Source of the DNA: Volvox africanus
Lineage: Eukaryota > Chlorophyta > Chlorophyceae > Chlamydomonadales > Volvocaceae
Assembly: GCA_030268105.1 (NCBI GenBank)
Contig: BSDZ01000079.1
Span: 2,113,501 to 2,177,500, forward strand
DNA length: 64,000 nt
Direction: 5' to 3'
Shown here: one piece after another, positions 46,772-59,637 of the stretch
How the letters are laid out: every line of letters starts with the position of its first letter
How positions within the stretch are numbered: the first letter of the stretch is position 1
Notes under the pieces: model-generated
What the model saw: the letters and a program-made list of their open reading frames with translations, nothing else
What the model was told of the DNA's origin: nothing
Database searches by the model: none
Made by a program: the position numbers and the translations under genes

Positions 46772-46912
46772 TGCTGTATATCTGTATGTTATATCCGCCT
46801 GTATTCAGCAAAGGCCCGAGAGATCGGGATATGTCCACCGGATAGACAGACACGGTCCATCTATCCCGGATACGTACCACCCCTGTGTAGACATCCTAAC
46901 CAGGATAATACA
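46772..46912 (+). mobile_element. solo LTR of the TRIM family with 5-bp target duplication
   Basis: 141 bp, starting TGCTGTATATCTGTATGTTA and ending CCAGGATAATACA. It is flanked by CTGAG on both sides (46767-46771 and 46913-46917), a perfect 5-bp target duplication. Inside are the palindrome CCCGAGAGATCGGG and GTCCACCGGATAGACAGACA, shared with the copy at 37944. Confidence 0.88.
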
Positions 46913-46917
46913 CTGAG

Positions 46918-48391
46918 CAGCGGCGCCAGCCAGCTGAAATCCCAATGGCCCGGCAGCCCCGGCCGGCAGGCTTTATTACCGCAAACCCTTGAATTACTTT
47001 CGACCACCTTTGCACCCCACTTTCTCTGCAGCAAACTGGTGACTGTATTGCCAGCCAATACGTTCTACTTACAATTAATGAAACCAAATCCGTCCAGCAG
47101 CAGCCGTGGTGTGAAGCAATCGGGATAAGCTCCATCATGTCCCGATAATATTAGGTTTTGTTTATCTATATGTTTTGGGGAAAGACTTGCTGTCGTCGTG
47201 CGTAGAAGTGCAAGTCCGTCCGTAACTGGTGGACTCGGTAAGCACTGTGGGCAACTTGACCTGAACGGACAAGAGCCGGGCGACCTGGCCGGGCCGAACC
47301 ACAGCGCAGGGGGGAACACTCGGCTTAGTTTGTACGTCCTGCCGTTAGTCAGGTATGTCCATATGTGACCAGGGACGTAGGGGCCTACTGAATAAGGACA
47401 GCAATTTCTATCTAGCATGCGGGGACAAGCATGCACGAACACCGACCATCGCTCAATAGTCCTATAAGTGGATGGTGAGAACTTTGTTGAAGCTTGGGCG
47501 CTGTCTGAATGACATGGCGTATGTATGTATGTGCTCGGCCGTAGGACGCCAGGTAGGAGCTCCCGCCCGGCTCCAGTGGACGTCCCAAAGGCGTGCGGGC
47601 AAAGCTCAGCCTTTCCATACACACATCGTTGCCATCGCTGCTGTATGTGGGTGTCCATGCATTACTTGGATAAGATAGTCCCACTGCCGGCACAGCTGCC
47701 CCAGCTTCCGAAACTGCGGCTGTCAATCCATATGCTCACATGGATGCTACATCACATGGTCAATGGTGCTGGTATTGCTGCCGTTGCTGCCGCCGCCACC
47801 GCAGAGACGATCGAGCCAGGGCATCATATCCGCTAAGGGTTGTCTGGCAAGATATTTTGCCGCTGATAACGGTAGTTTTAATCATTTTATGCGCAGTGCA
47901 TAAGCGTTGGGTGGTTACTGCGACGTTTTATAGAAGGCGATGACATAATACTTGATGGTGCGGACGAGTCAAGCGCTGCAACGATTGATAATATAAGCAA
48001 CTAAAGCGATATGACATACCATATGTTGACGTAGCAGTGTTATCCATATTTGGCACCCTCGTCTGACGAATTCAACAGTACAATATGGTACCGGTACTAC
48101 CGGTCATCGGGAAACCAGCCGAGTTGATAGACACTAGGAGACTGGGTTGATACAATAGATGACAAGGACTTAACATAACGTTAACCTAAAAGCGCGCGAT
48201 TATAGTCAGGAGGAAGATAAATAACACGAAGGTAACACGCAAAAACAATACCGGTATCCATCTTCCGTTGCACGATAAAACTTCTGTTGAGGGTAACCCA
48301 GACTGTCTGCTTTCCACGTGCTGAAGATAGCTCCATTGATACCTCGCGGCTGGACTGCCTGGAAACTTGCTACTCGCATACTATCCGTGCG
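46918..48391. other. spacer and 5' region of the WD40 gene
   Basis: No coding signal with a known motif. A (GTAT)n run occurs near 47521-47532. The last few hundred bases should contain the WDR53-like promoter and 5' UTR. Confidence 0.35.
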
Positions 48392-50376
48392 ATGTCTTTA
48401 GCCGCTGGATCTTGGGGCCCATACAGCATCCTTCCGACGTGTAAACTTAAGGGTCATCAGTCTGCAGTGCTCTGTTGCACATCCGCTGGATCACGAGTTG
48501 TGTCCGGCGCCGAGGTAAGGTCCTCACGCCGGTGTCGGCGGTGGTTGACCGGCCGCAGCCCCGCAGCCCCGAAAGAGCGTCAACATAACAAACATTAGTA
48601 TCCGGCATAACATCGTTAATAGTAATAATACGGCAACTAGCTGAATTATACCGTGGCCCTCTAAACCTCGTTTGCCCGCAGGATGGAGTCCTGCTGATAC
48701 ATGACCTCGAAAGCGCATCGTGCGCAGCCAGCGATTTTGTTGCGGAATCACCTGGGAAGGCACCAGTACCCAACACAGCAACAACGGCCAAACTGCCAGC
48801 CTCGAAACCGCTTTACAGTGTCTCCTTGAGAGGGGCTGATGGCCAGCCGGCTGCTGTTGCCGCCGTGGCGTCCAACCCGCTTAGTCAGGAAACCAGCATC
48901 TTCGCCGCCGCGGGCTCACTGGTGCAACATGTGGATCTGAGAACAGGATCAGTCGTACAGACGTACAGCAACAGCAAGGACGAAATCAATAGTTTATGCC
49001 TGAATGCGAAAGGAGCCATGTTAGCTGCCGGGGACGACGCCGGGGAGGCGCAAGTGTACGACTTGACAGCCGGTGGGTCCAGTCAGTCGACTAACGACGG
49101 CGGGTTTGCTATAACCTAGAGGGGCAGGGACGCCATGACGACAGCTACAACTATAGTGTGAAGGAATCTGCATCGATGGGTTATGAGGCAGGCATCAATG
49201 GGTCTGAGGCTTGTGTAAGGCCCCTCAACGGTCAGGTTGTCGCTGGCTATCTTTTAGCAGCGCAGGTTTTTAATCCGAAATCTGAAACTTGGATCCCTTT
49301 CATAAGCTGAGATTATTTTTAGGTGGTCATTTCTCATCATGCTGCACCCATTCCGTCCCTCCTTAGGTCGCCTGTTCAAGAGCATCCGCAACGTGCACAG
49401 CAGCATATGTTCATCGGTGGCCTTCCGCGGCCACAAGCCCTGGGATCTGCTCACTGGAGGCTTAGACTGCACGATCGCCAAGTATGACTTCTCCCGACCC
49501 AAATGCGTAGACCGATGGGACATGAATGCGCTGACGGTGGCAGCTGCAGGATCCGCTGGCAGTGGCAGTGGCGGTAAGATCTTCAATCCACCCTTCGTAC
49601 ACCAGCTGACCGTGCCACCGGGTGACAACCGGTCCGCATGCCATTGGGTGGCGGCGGCGTGTGGCGACGGCGCCGTCGTGGTGCTCGACGCTGACGTTAG
49701 CAGCACTGCTAGCGGCACATCGGGGCCGACAACTCAAGTGGCGGCGCGTGGTCGGGCCAGTGGGCGCAGCGGCGCTGCTCACGGCACCACATCTAAAGGT
49801 TCAGCTGTGGGGAAACGTGGCGGACTGATGCAGCCACTTGTGCTGGATCACGATGTTGGCGGTCACACGATGCCGGTATGCTGCGTTGCCTTCTCACCTT
49901 GCCTCTCATGGCCAGAGGGCCAAGCGGCGGTGTCGGACACTAGTGAGGTGGCGGTGCTGGCTGGCAGCTGCCGTCTGTACTCTGCTGGGGAAGACCGCCG
50001 AGTCATTCTGTGGGATGTGGGTGCTGCGTTGGAGGCACGGGCCTCGGGCGTGCCTCTGTGTAACCCAAGAGCGGCGGCTCGTGGCGGGAGGTTAGGTGTT
50101 GCAGATGAGGTTGAGAGATTAACCCCACAACGCGCCGAGGCCGTGGCTCGGGAGCCGGAAGTGCAGGGAGTGCGCGTCTCCATTAACGAGGAGGGGGCGT
50201 TAGCTGGGGTATACGGAAATGGGGGATTGGAGGGCCGGGCCGCGGTGTTGGCGGAGGTGCAACACGGACGCAAGGTGAATCAGTTATGCTGCATGGAGCA
50301 GGGTGGGCAAGAGCTTTTAGCAGTGGCTGCGGTCAGCAAATTTGTGATTGTGTATCAAACGCACTTTGGGACGTGA
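48392..50376 (+). CDS. WDR53-like WD40-repeat protein
   Basis: Three exons join in phase: 48392-48514, 48682-49072 and 49367-50376, 507 aa. WD40 units are visible as LKGHQSAVLCCTSAGSRVVS, DGVLLIHDLES, LVQHVDLRTGSVVQTYSNSK, DEINSLCLNAKGAMLAAGDD and AGEAQVYDL. HSSICSSVAFRGHKPWDLLT, GGLDCTIAKYDFSRP and LYSAGEDRRVILWDVG follow. The order and the phrases EINSLCLN and HSSICSSVAF...GGLD match the WDR53 family, whose animal members are proposed substrate receptors of CUL4-DDB1 ubiquitin ligases. Human WDR53 is about 358 aa; the extra length here is Gly/Ser/Ala-rich loops in exon 3. The first ATG in frame with the conserved repeat is at 48392. A TGTAA about 40 nt after the TGA (near 50414-50418) is a likely poly(A) signal. 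Confidence 0.85.
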
Positions 50377-51507
50377 TGCACCAAAAAAATAACGTTTTTC
50401 GAGGAATGGAGCGTGTAACTTCCGAAGGTAGCAGGCTGATGTACGACAATTGAAAAACTATGCACGTTGTATCAATACAAAAATGGACAACGGAATACGA
50501 ATATATGTTATGGTTGTACAATGACACTCGAGGTTAGGAGACTTATGTGAGCTTATGCCACAATGCTAATAGTTGTATGAACGTTAGGACCGAGTTATAT
50601 TCGATGATATTTTAGAAGTTACTATATTAAGCTATTAAAATGACGGGTGATATCTTATTTAATGCTTCACAGCTTGGAGCGATGCTTCCATCACCTTCAG
50701 TTCTGACTGGTGGGTAACGATGAGAGCATAATTGGATGCATGAGACAAAAGTTCTCAATGTGTATATTTTGTTGGCGCACATGACTGTCTTTCGACTGAG
50801 AGGTATGGGCATGGCGCCCACCGCGGCCCACAGGTTTCGTCGATACGCATTGGTTGACCATGTGAAATACTAATATTATCCTTCATATGAATTGTAGGCA
50901 ATTTTCGGCCACAGACAGCCGCTGCGTTTGTTGAGCAGACGCTAGCGGAGGCCAGGACTCGCGCGGCGTGTGGCTCGCGGTTGGGAACACCTGCACTATC
51001 ACAAGCACATTCACAGCATTCATTGCACTCAAAGGGCCGCGTTGAGGAGGTCGGTACGTGGGGCGTTACAAGGCGCTCCCGGGTTTACGTTGTGCCACGA
51101 AATGCGGCACACAAACCACAACCCGACCCACATGTGCCTGAACTGCCTTGTAATTCTCTGCCAGTATCATGGCAACCTCCTTACCTGTCCATCTGACTTG
51201 TGCACGCCGACGCTCCTGACGTCCTTCCAACATCTCCCGCCGCAGTTCTCCCTTTGTCCTCCATGCCAGTCGAACCGTTTCCCGTGATTCTCACATAGCA
51301 CGTGTGTAAGACACGTGCCACTGAGACAACGCCCACCCTTCACTACCAAAACACACTTCTGCTGTGCTCTGCTGTGCTGTGTGGGTCGCTTGCCTTGATT
51401 CTGAGGATTCATACTAGGGGGACCCCATACGGCAATAGCCTATCCAGAGCCCTGACCTCAAACATAATGACAATCATGCCTGGAAACAGGTCGGCGCGCT
51501 GCGCAGC
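50377..51507. other. 3' UTR of the WD40 gene and spacer before the EF-hand gene
   Basis: AT-richer than the genes on both sides. No exon with a known motif was found, although an upstream exon of the EF-hand gene cannot be excluded. Confidence 0.4.
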
Positions 51508-54145
51508 ATGGCCTCCAAACACTTGGGTCAGCTGCGCCAGACTCCTCCGGCTCCGTACCTCCCCCAGCACCCGCCGCTGCCGACACGATGCCTATCTACA
51601 CCGCCTCAGAGGCCGCACTCCTCAGCGATACCGCCGCCCCTTACGCCATTGCTTCAGCCCCAGCCGCAACCCCAGCCACAGCCACAGTCGCCGCGAGATT
51701 TGCTGCTGTCTCGAGGCGGCGCTAGTGGTGGGGGTGGTGCTGCTGCTCCAGCGCTGGCTGCCCGTGGCCACGGTCGTGCGGCCGGCGGCTCAGATTCCCC
51801 GACAGTGCTGGCGGCGGGCGGTGGTAATGGCAGCCCCACTGGCACCGGCGTTGTGGGTGGCGTTGTGGGCGGCATGCATTTCGTTATTGAGACAGCACCG
51901 CCACAGGGCGCCATAACTGCATGCAGCTCACATCCCCTCTTTGCCTCCCATCAAGTCCCGACGGCATCCACCCTACCGCGGCTCGTCCTGCTGCCTCCCG
52001 ATGACGCTTCGACGATAGCAGTGGCGGGCACGCCGATGGGGCCCAGCCCGCCGTTGACGGCCCGAAGTAGCGACGGTGCGAACCCGAACACCGGTCATTC
52101 GCTGCCCTCGACACCGCCGCCGCCGTCGCCGCCACCGTTGGCACCAGCACCGGCGGCGGCGGACCCGCAGTCCAGTTACCAAGTCCACAGGGGCTCACGC
52201 CGCTTCGTCCAAGCTTCCCCCAACGCCTCCCGGCCCACTACCAGTCTTTCTGTCCAGGACCTCAGCTTACCCAAGCCGGGCTCGCGTCTCTACTCGCGGT
52301 CGCCGACCCGTGGGTCAGGGACACAGATCCTGGACCTTAGCCGAACAGGCGATGTGAGCACCGGCAGTTTCAGGGCCCTTGGCGGCGGCAGTGCCAATGG
52401 CATGGGGGAGGGAGCAGCAGGCAGTAGTAGTAACAATGGCAGCGCTGCAGGTACTAAAACTGGCGGGGGCAATAGTGCCGCCCCCGTTGCCACTACCGCA
52501 TTATCGCCGCGCAGCGTGGGGCGGTTCCACCACACAGCCACGCGATGGGCATCAGAAGCGGCAGCGGAAGGGGCTCTGGGTAGCAGCGAACCAACCCGAC
52601 CCGCAGGCATTAAGGTCACCCGTGGCCTGTTGTACAGCGTTTTCCAGGTACGACAACACGGTACTACCTGTTTAGCCGTGCTCTTCCGTGTAACGTGCTT
52701 TAATCGTTCGGTTTTCCTGTACGTTCCTGCAGGAGCTTGACGAGTTCGATTCAGGCCGGTTAACGTATTCGGCATTCGAGCAGGCGGCGTGCAAGATCGG
52801 AATGAGGCCTGCCCAGGCTAAGCGCCTCTACGAACAGTAAGTCCGTCAGCATCCCCGTCGCCCGCTTGCTCTCCTAAGGGCTTCTGGAAAGTGTCGTTGT
52901 GCTGGTGGTTGTGGTGGCGGCGGTGGTGGTGGTGAGTGATGGTCAGTGGTGGTGGTGATGGTCAGTGGTAGTGAGTGGCGTCGCTCCTTGAGGCTGACTG
53001 AGCTCTAGCGCCTGCCTGAACAGTGGATGAAGTACTGTGAAAAAAATATGCCATCCCCTATCTGCTGATTGCACACGGTTGCATCGCATTTCAAACCGCG
53101 TACAGCTTGGATCCTCTGGGCCGCGGCTACGCCACCATGCGGGAGTGGAGCAGCCCACAACTGCAGCGCCAGATGGAGGCCTTCACCCGTCTGTATGTGC
53201 AAGCCACCCGCGGAGCGGATGGACGGCCTAAGGACATAACGGAGGTGGGTGGTGTGGGGACGGGCATGAGCGAGGGCATGAGCGAGGGCATGAGGCTTGC
53301 AGCGACATGGCGCTCTGGGCAGGGCTTTTGATTGACGCCATGCCACTAACCAAGGGCCAAATGGGCGCAACCAGAGGACAACGGAGTACTTCAGAGCTGA
53401 GCATTCTGGTGTGCGTTCTGGTTTGGCTTCTGAGGATTCCGTAGCCTCTCCGGCCCCTACTCCGCATCTGCGGCCGCCTCACGTTGAAGCGCTGTTGCGA
53501 CCATCCGGATGGCGGTGGCTGCTCCTTGCCAGCAAGCTGCCCTTGTCCATCCTCGGCCCCTCGGTGCAGTGCAATGCAGTGCAGTGCAGTGCAGTATCAC
53601 ACTCCCCTTTCTCCCGCTTCTGCAGGTCCGCTCCATGCACATGGCCATCCAGATGGCGATGGTGAAGCTGCAGCTCAAGCGCTCCGGCCGCGCAGTGAGC
53701 CTTGACCGGCTTGTGCAGGCATTCTCGTACATGGACCGGGACTGCAACGGCGCTCTTAATGCGGAGGAGGTCGAGGATGCGCTCAATTCCCTGGGAATCT
53801 TCGTTAGCAAGGACGTGAGATACGGCTCCCGAGCGCGATGTGCTGATTTTCCGCTGATTTTCCAGTAACATCCTTATACCTGTAGCACCCTTTTCACCCC
53901 ACGTAACTTTAGTTTTCTGGCTGGATGGCCAATGTACGTCATCATCCTAGTTTCACCCCGCATGCATGCCGTCATCATCGTGTGCTCCGTTGAATCCCAC
54001 TCTTTGTTCTGCAAATGTTGAATTGACCCAGGTGGTGGACACCATAATGAAAACGTTTGACAAGGACGGCAACGGCTGCGTGGACTACTACGAGTTTGTC
54101 AAGTCGCTGTATCCCACACTTGACTCCTCCGTATATCACCAGTGA
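51508..54145 (+). CDS. EF-hand calcium-binding protein with long disordered N-terminus
   Basis: Five exons join in phase: 51508-52647, 52733-52836, 53106-53244, 53626-53814 and 54032-54145, 561 aa. The first exon encodes about 380 Pro/Ser/Ala/Gly-rich residues (for example QPQPQPQPQPQ and PPPPSPPPLAPAP) ending GIKVTRGLLYSVFQ. The C-terminal part carries four EF-hand-like units. ELDEFDSGRLTYSAFEQA and LDPLGRGYATMREW are degenerate. YMDRDCNGALNAEEVEDAL and FDKDGNGCVDYYEFVKSLYP have full calcium-binding loops. It probably acts as a calcium sensor or a calcium-regulated scaffold; the partner is unknown. The ATG at 51508 is the first in this frame, but an upstream exon is possible. A TGTAA near 54297 is a likely poly(A) signal. 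Confidence 0.85.
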
Positions 54146-55038
54146 CCGGAATGGAGGGCAGTGAGCTCTGTGAGCAACCGACTGCAACACACATGCGGTG
54201 CTGCAAACACATTTTTGCGTTGGACCCGCCACGAGGCGCCAGGCGCCGGTAGGAGCTCCCCCCTTGTCCACGATTGAAGGGAAAGCCGCAGCCTTTGTGT
54301 AAGGGTGAGGAAACATGTAGGTGAGCTTCGTTTCGTAGGATGGCGCTCCGAAGCCGTGGAATAAAAGGTTTCGGAGCGATTCGCAGCCGATTGTTAGCTG
54401 CGATTGTAGCTGCTTTTTCTATCGCAAGAACGTATATTGTTCTGCCCATAGTTTTCCTGCACTGCTTTATTACCAATGTTATGACTAGTATTATTACTCC
54501 TGGCAGTGGGCCTGCTGCTGCTGCGACAAGTGGTGGTATTACTACTGCTGCTGTTACTGCGGTTGCAGCAGCAGCTTTGGAGGCCGGTATGTCATTTTGG
54601 CAACAGTGCCAACTCTTACTCATTCATGCCGAATATAGAAAATGTGGTACGGTTCCATGCGGTGCGGTAAAATATGAAGCTATGTAAACATGCTACTGCA
54701 TGATCATGAACGCGGAATATATATGTCGGCTGTTTTATGTTGTACGTTTTAAGTAGGACGTTTTAGGTAGTACATATGATTCATGGATCCCTCAGGCTGG
54801 TGTTTGCCAGGGTGAAGCCTGCGGTGCTGATGCTTGATGGGAGCGGTCCGTGACTTTGGACCAGCGCAGCTAAAAGCGATACTTCATGCTAAATGAGATG
54901 TGCAAGGTAGGAGCCAGGACAAATGTAACGGTGGCTCAGGAAGAGCGCATTACACATGTATAAGGCATATGGTGAAAACCTATCGATTGTTGTCAGCACG
55001 ATGTTTGCTATTAGCAGTTGTACATGAGCACGCGCTTG

Positions 55039-55082
<44 letters not shown>

Positions 55083-55744
55083 GGCAATGACATACGAGCG
55101 CGTGCGGCACTAGCCTCGACTCAAGGAATTGGCGTGGGGGTGTTTTATGTGGCTCTGGAGCTTAGGAAAGGTAGCAGGAGCTGCATTGCGGTTCAGGTTC
55201 TGGGCTCTGGTTCCTTTGCATGTGCCATTTCGGGGCCCAAGTCCTCTTGTTCCGAGTTGTCATATGTACTGGTCCGGTGCGGGACTCACGGTATCCTGTT
55301 GACACATGCAGTGGGGGCGTTACACGGAGAGACCGGCAGGAGACATGCGATGCTACGCGATGCTACCAGGTATCCATAGGCGCAGTGCACCGGACGCACG
55401 GCTATATGATATGATGTGCTATCGGGCATAGGGGTGTGGTAGGCTTTTCTCCTCCAAACCCAAGCAGGTATTATAATAACAATGTGAACGAAGAGGTGCA
55501 GGGGATCAAAGTGTGGCAGGTGTGCTCAGGAATGCGGTGACGGCCCAGCAAACATGAGGGCTGCGGAATGAGATATTTCTTGGGGGGTAGGGAGGACTTG
55601 GGGGGTAGGGAGTGTCGGTGGTGGTAAGAAAACTTCTCGGAATGGGAGCGAAAGGACACCGGCGGGACGTGGTATATGCCTGTCAGCATGGCTTTCCTCA
55701 CGTCCCCCCTCAAATGTAGCCTATTACTGGATGTTTCAATGTGC
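54146..55744. other. 3' UTR of the EF-hand gene and spacer
   Basis: An ORF at 54340-54687 follows the poly(A) signal and has no known motif. A perfect TG-dinucleotide run of about 40 bp lies at 55041-55081. Confidence 0.45.
55041..55081 (+). repeat. (TG)n microsatellite
   Basis: About 20 perfect TG units, capable of forming Z-DNA. Confidence 0.97.
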
Positions 55745-56283
55745 TTAGGTACTGATCAACTCTCTGCACCATGGGCAGGCCTCTCGCTTGTAAAGCACAG
55801 TAGGACCTGCAAGCTGCTGACTTGAAGCTTTCAGATACACAGGGAGCCGTGAGAGAATCCCTTCCTGCTTCACGGGCAAACCTGCTGAAGCGTGTGAAAC
55901 TGGGGCGTTGACACACCTGGCGCTGGCGATGCACATTTCCCGATACCTGCTTCGTCCTACAGATCTCATACCGCGCTGCTGCCCGAAGTGGTGTAAGCAG
56001 GAAGCGGGAAATTCCTGACAGCCACGAACTTGAAAGATTTTGTATTAAAGTTCGGCTTGGGCTTGGCGGAAAACCCGACCGAGGAAAAATCGCTGACTTG
56101 AGGACCCATAGCAATGAGACCACCTGGGATTAGAAGGCAAGAATATGAAACATATGGGTATCGTGCTGTGGTGGCTTTTGTCGTGCGTCGTAGTAAGTTG
56201 GAGTCCTGAGCAAGGTGTCGGAGCAGGTTTAGGACCATGTATTTTTCGGTAGCCAATGCTATGCCAGACGGCGTGCTAGTCAC
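55745..56283 (-). pseudogene. fragment resembling a thioredoxin-fold / GST N-terminal protein
   Basis: Two minus-strand pieces fit plant-type proteins with a GST-N or glutaredoxin-like fold. The first (near 56140-55980) reads GPQVSDFSSVGFSAKPKPNF and then FKFVAVRNFPLP. The second (about 55870-55745) reads AGPTVLYKREACPWCREL, with a CxxC redox motif in the usual place after the first beta strand. The next conserved stretch of the family is not found downstream, and I could not set the intron between the two pieces with confidence. It is either a truncated gene copy or a gene whose remaining exons I cannot see. Confidence 0.35.
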
Positions 56284-57940
56284 AATCTAGCAACTGGACA
56301 CTTCGATGGCGGCTTTACCGTGCAGTGCCGTTTAGCGCATACCTATGCACGCTACGAGTTCGGGGTGCGCGACTGCCGTCCATATTGTAATTTCTGTTAA
56401 TCGGTGCAAAAATGCTATATGCGATGGAATGGAGAAACGATTCAAGACTGTACCCCTCTGTACTGCGCACTCCTGGCCACAGCCGGTGACGGTAAAACGG
56501 TACCTTGACGGCCGCTAACTCTCAATACAACCTTGCCACGAAATGAATCATCACCAAATCTTCGTAATATTGGATCACCATGATTTCTTGCATGCGCAAC
56601 GAATGATATATGTTTCTCAGTCCGTCGCACGTTATCATGTACGGGCAACTGAAACACGAGCACTAGCATATGCCATGTGTACAATTGATAACAAAATCGT
56701 CTCATTGCCGCTTTGAGTTTTCCTCCACTCTGTTCTGGGCGCATGCAGATCAGCATGGGGCCGTACAGGCAAATTCTGTACGTCTTGGCCTGTGCAAGCA
56801 CCCAAGCACTCCATGTATCCGGGGTAAATACACAAGGAAAAATGTTTTTGGATTGAAGCTGACAACAATCTTACGCAGAACTACGTATCCAACATAGGAC
56901 ATCTTCACTAAGCAGTAAGACGGTTAGGGCCTACAACTTTACGATGAAGGAATGATGGAATATAATCCATATTTCATCTGACTGTCCTGCCGAAGATATC
57001 CTCTTATAGACGGCATGTGAGGGCCTATCGTGGTAGTTTCACAGTACATTCCACTTGTATCCATCGCGAGGACAAAGTAAGAGTTTCACATTTAAGTGAT
57101 TTCAATGAATATAAATGTTTACAAACTTAAACTTTAAAATGCCTCAATACGATCGAGATATCGCACCACACCACCTAGCTGGTTCTGTTCAGTTGGCCCA
57201 GATCTGTACTCAGCCATTGATAAATACTAAATAATTGTATAAAGTTAAATTCTACATGTGTATATGGTGACATATGGCTGGTGACGGAATCGTTCGGACC
57301 TGTACTGCCAGCGTAAGGCTCGCATTATGGACAATTTCTGGGCTCTAATAGCAGCTCCTGTCGATACAGCAATTGTCAACATTACCTCATGTACACCAAT
57401 ACAGGCACAATTTGGCTCGAACGTGGAGACAGCAATACATATCAGCCGTTTTCTTCACGGTTCAGGGCGAACGCAAGAAGGTCTTGTACATTGCACATAG
57501 GACAGCAACAAGAGCAAGGATGCCGCCTACACTAGCTTGGAGGGGGCCCCTAACGTCAAAAGAGACAGGGGGACAATATTTCCTGATGGTAAGGACACTG
57601 AATTGTATGGCAGGAAAAATAAAAACGATAGATGTGCACTTGGTAGTCGAGATTTGCTTCCGTATGCTATGCTCGTGCAGTGTTCAGGGTGTCGGCTCCA
57701 TGCTGCCACGCATTAATATAATATGATGCGCATAGCACAATGTTGCAAAAGAATCAATGGTAGTAACAGCCCTTGAAATAAATGAAGAATTTCTCATGTA
57801 CTAAATTAGCGCTGCGTAAGCAGAAGCTGGGTAGTCACGGGCCGTCGGGCTCCGTTTGATTACCAACGCGCGTTTAGGGTTACCCAAGGCTCCAACCTTA
57901 GTCATCTGTATGACCCTAATGCTTCTCTACCCGAACGCAG
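56284..57940. other. spacer, no gene recognised
   Basis: AT-rich compared with its flanks. A minus-strand ORF at 56442-56801 has a compact charged stretch (RNHGDPILRRFGDDSFRGKV) but no recognisable family. No SBP zinc-finger exon could be found for the gene that follows. Confidence 0.35.
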
Positions 57941-59605
57941 ACTTGGGCTGCGTGGCTGCTTTCCAAGCTCGTTAGACTCTTGCCTGCATTTCTCGGCGCT
58001 CTTCGCACGGGCTGTTACCTGTGGCCAAAGCGTTATGAAAGTTACCATCGTGGCCGAAATGCATTACGACACACTTTGAGGCGGCATTTCCTGCCGACGC
58101 CGTCGCCATCATGGTCAACGTGGTCATCCCCGGTCATTCGTGTTTCCCTGGCGCACCCGAAGCTTTGGGAGCTAGTCAATGAGAACAGATCGAATTGCCT
58201 GAAGGACATGACATTTTGCCTATTGAAGTACGACGCCGGCTGTTCTGGTGCGCCCAGGCCGCGTGTCCACCAGGCTGGTATCTTGCGATTTGAAAAACTG
58301 AACAGCTGTCTGTCAGCTGCCTCCAGCGCCGGGGAAATGACGCCCACAAACGCAGTGCCTTGGGACTGCCGACTGTCGGCAGGTATCCTTTTGCATGACC
58401 GATCGCCGAGGCACTTCCAGCCGCGAGTGCTGGTCACGCAACGAGGTGGAAGCCCCATCACGACCCTGGTCGCGGCTGCGACCGCGGACACAACAGCGGC
58501 GTCATGGAGCCCTTACGGTGGCTGCACAACTGCACTTAGCATCCGCTACAAAATCCACGGCTACGAGCCCAGCGACTTGCGGCCCGACTGGCGGACCCGC
58601 CTAGACAGCCTTACGTACGATGACGTCACATTCCTGATGGGCTCGTACGTAAGGCCCGGCTGTGTGGAGCTGACGGTCGATTTCCTTGTCCCAGTGGTAA
58701 CGGCAACGACAACGCCGTCGGAGAAGGCGATGGGGGCGTTGGGGTTCGGGGCAACTGGGCTCGGCTTCGTCGGCTGTGAGCAGCACATCGGGAAAACTCC
58801 AGTGCTCGAGCTGGCGGCTGCGTCACCAACACGGCTTGCTGGCGGTACAGACGGCGCCTTGGACGTTTGCGTTCGCGAAGAGGTAACGGCGCCCGACGTG
58901 GCGCAGATTCTCGATGCGCTGGGCTTGAATGACCACACCGGTACCAGAAAGCAAGCCGGAGCAGCACCACCGGCACCAGAGGACAGTCCGGCAGCAGCAC
59001 CAATGGCGACGCTAGCCAAAGAGCAGGTGCAGGTGCAGGTAGAAGTGCTGGGAACAGAGCCCGCAGCGCTTAACGCCCCGCGGGTGGTGCACTTGTGGCC
59101 ACGTGTATTGACGTTACCGTCGCCGCCATCTCTCGCCGGGTGTGTTCAGAGGTGCAGGGTCGAGGCGCCGCCGCCGCCGCGGCCGCCACAGCAGCAGGCG
59201 CAGGCGCTGCACGCGCACTACCATGGCCCGAATGAGACGGCAAGCAGGCCCGTGGGCCCGCTACCTGATGCATTTGAGCTGGAGCCAGCTGTGTGGGGCT
59301 CCGAGGAAGATGTCGAAGAGGATAGTAATGGGCCTGCTGCCGCGCCATCTCCCCTCGCGGCTGCAGACGGCACGGTGTTACTACGGGCATTATTATCCCG
59401 ACCCGCGGGTCAGCACCATCGTGAGGGCCGAATGATGGGCGCACCCGCCGTATTCGCCCGCGCACACAACGAGATACTGGCGGCGAAGGTTGTGAGTCTC
59501 CGCCTCTTAAAGGATAGTGCGCCGCCGCCTTCCTGCGATGGCATGGGACCCCATGGACAAGATGGCGGCGCCGGAGCCGCCGGAGCCTGTACCTGGAGCA
59601 GCAGT

Positions 59606-59637
<32 letters not shown>

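Noticed and set aside
55745..56123. Possible SBP zinc finger on the minus strand
   Set aside because: The frame reading RYEICRTKQ and VCQ looks like part of an SBP domain, but the remaining Cys/His ligands are absent and it lies on the opposite strand to the SPL-like gene.
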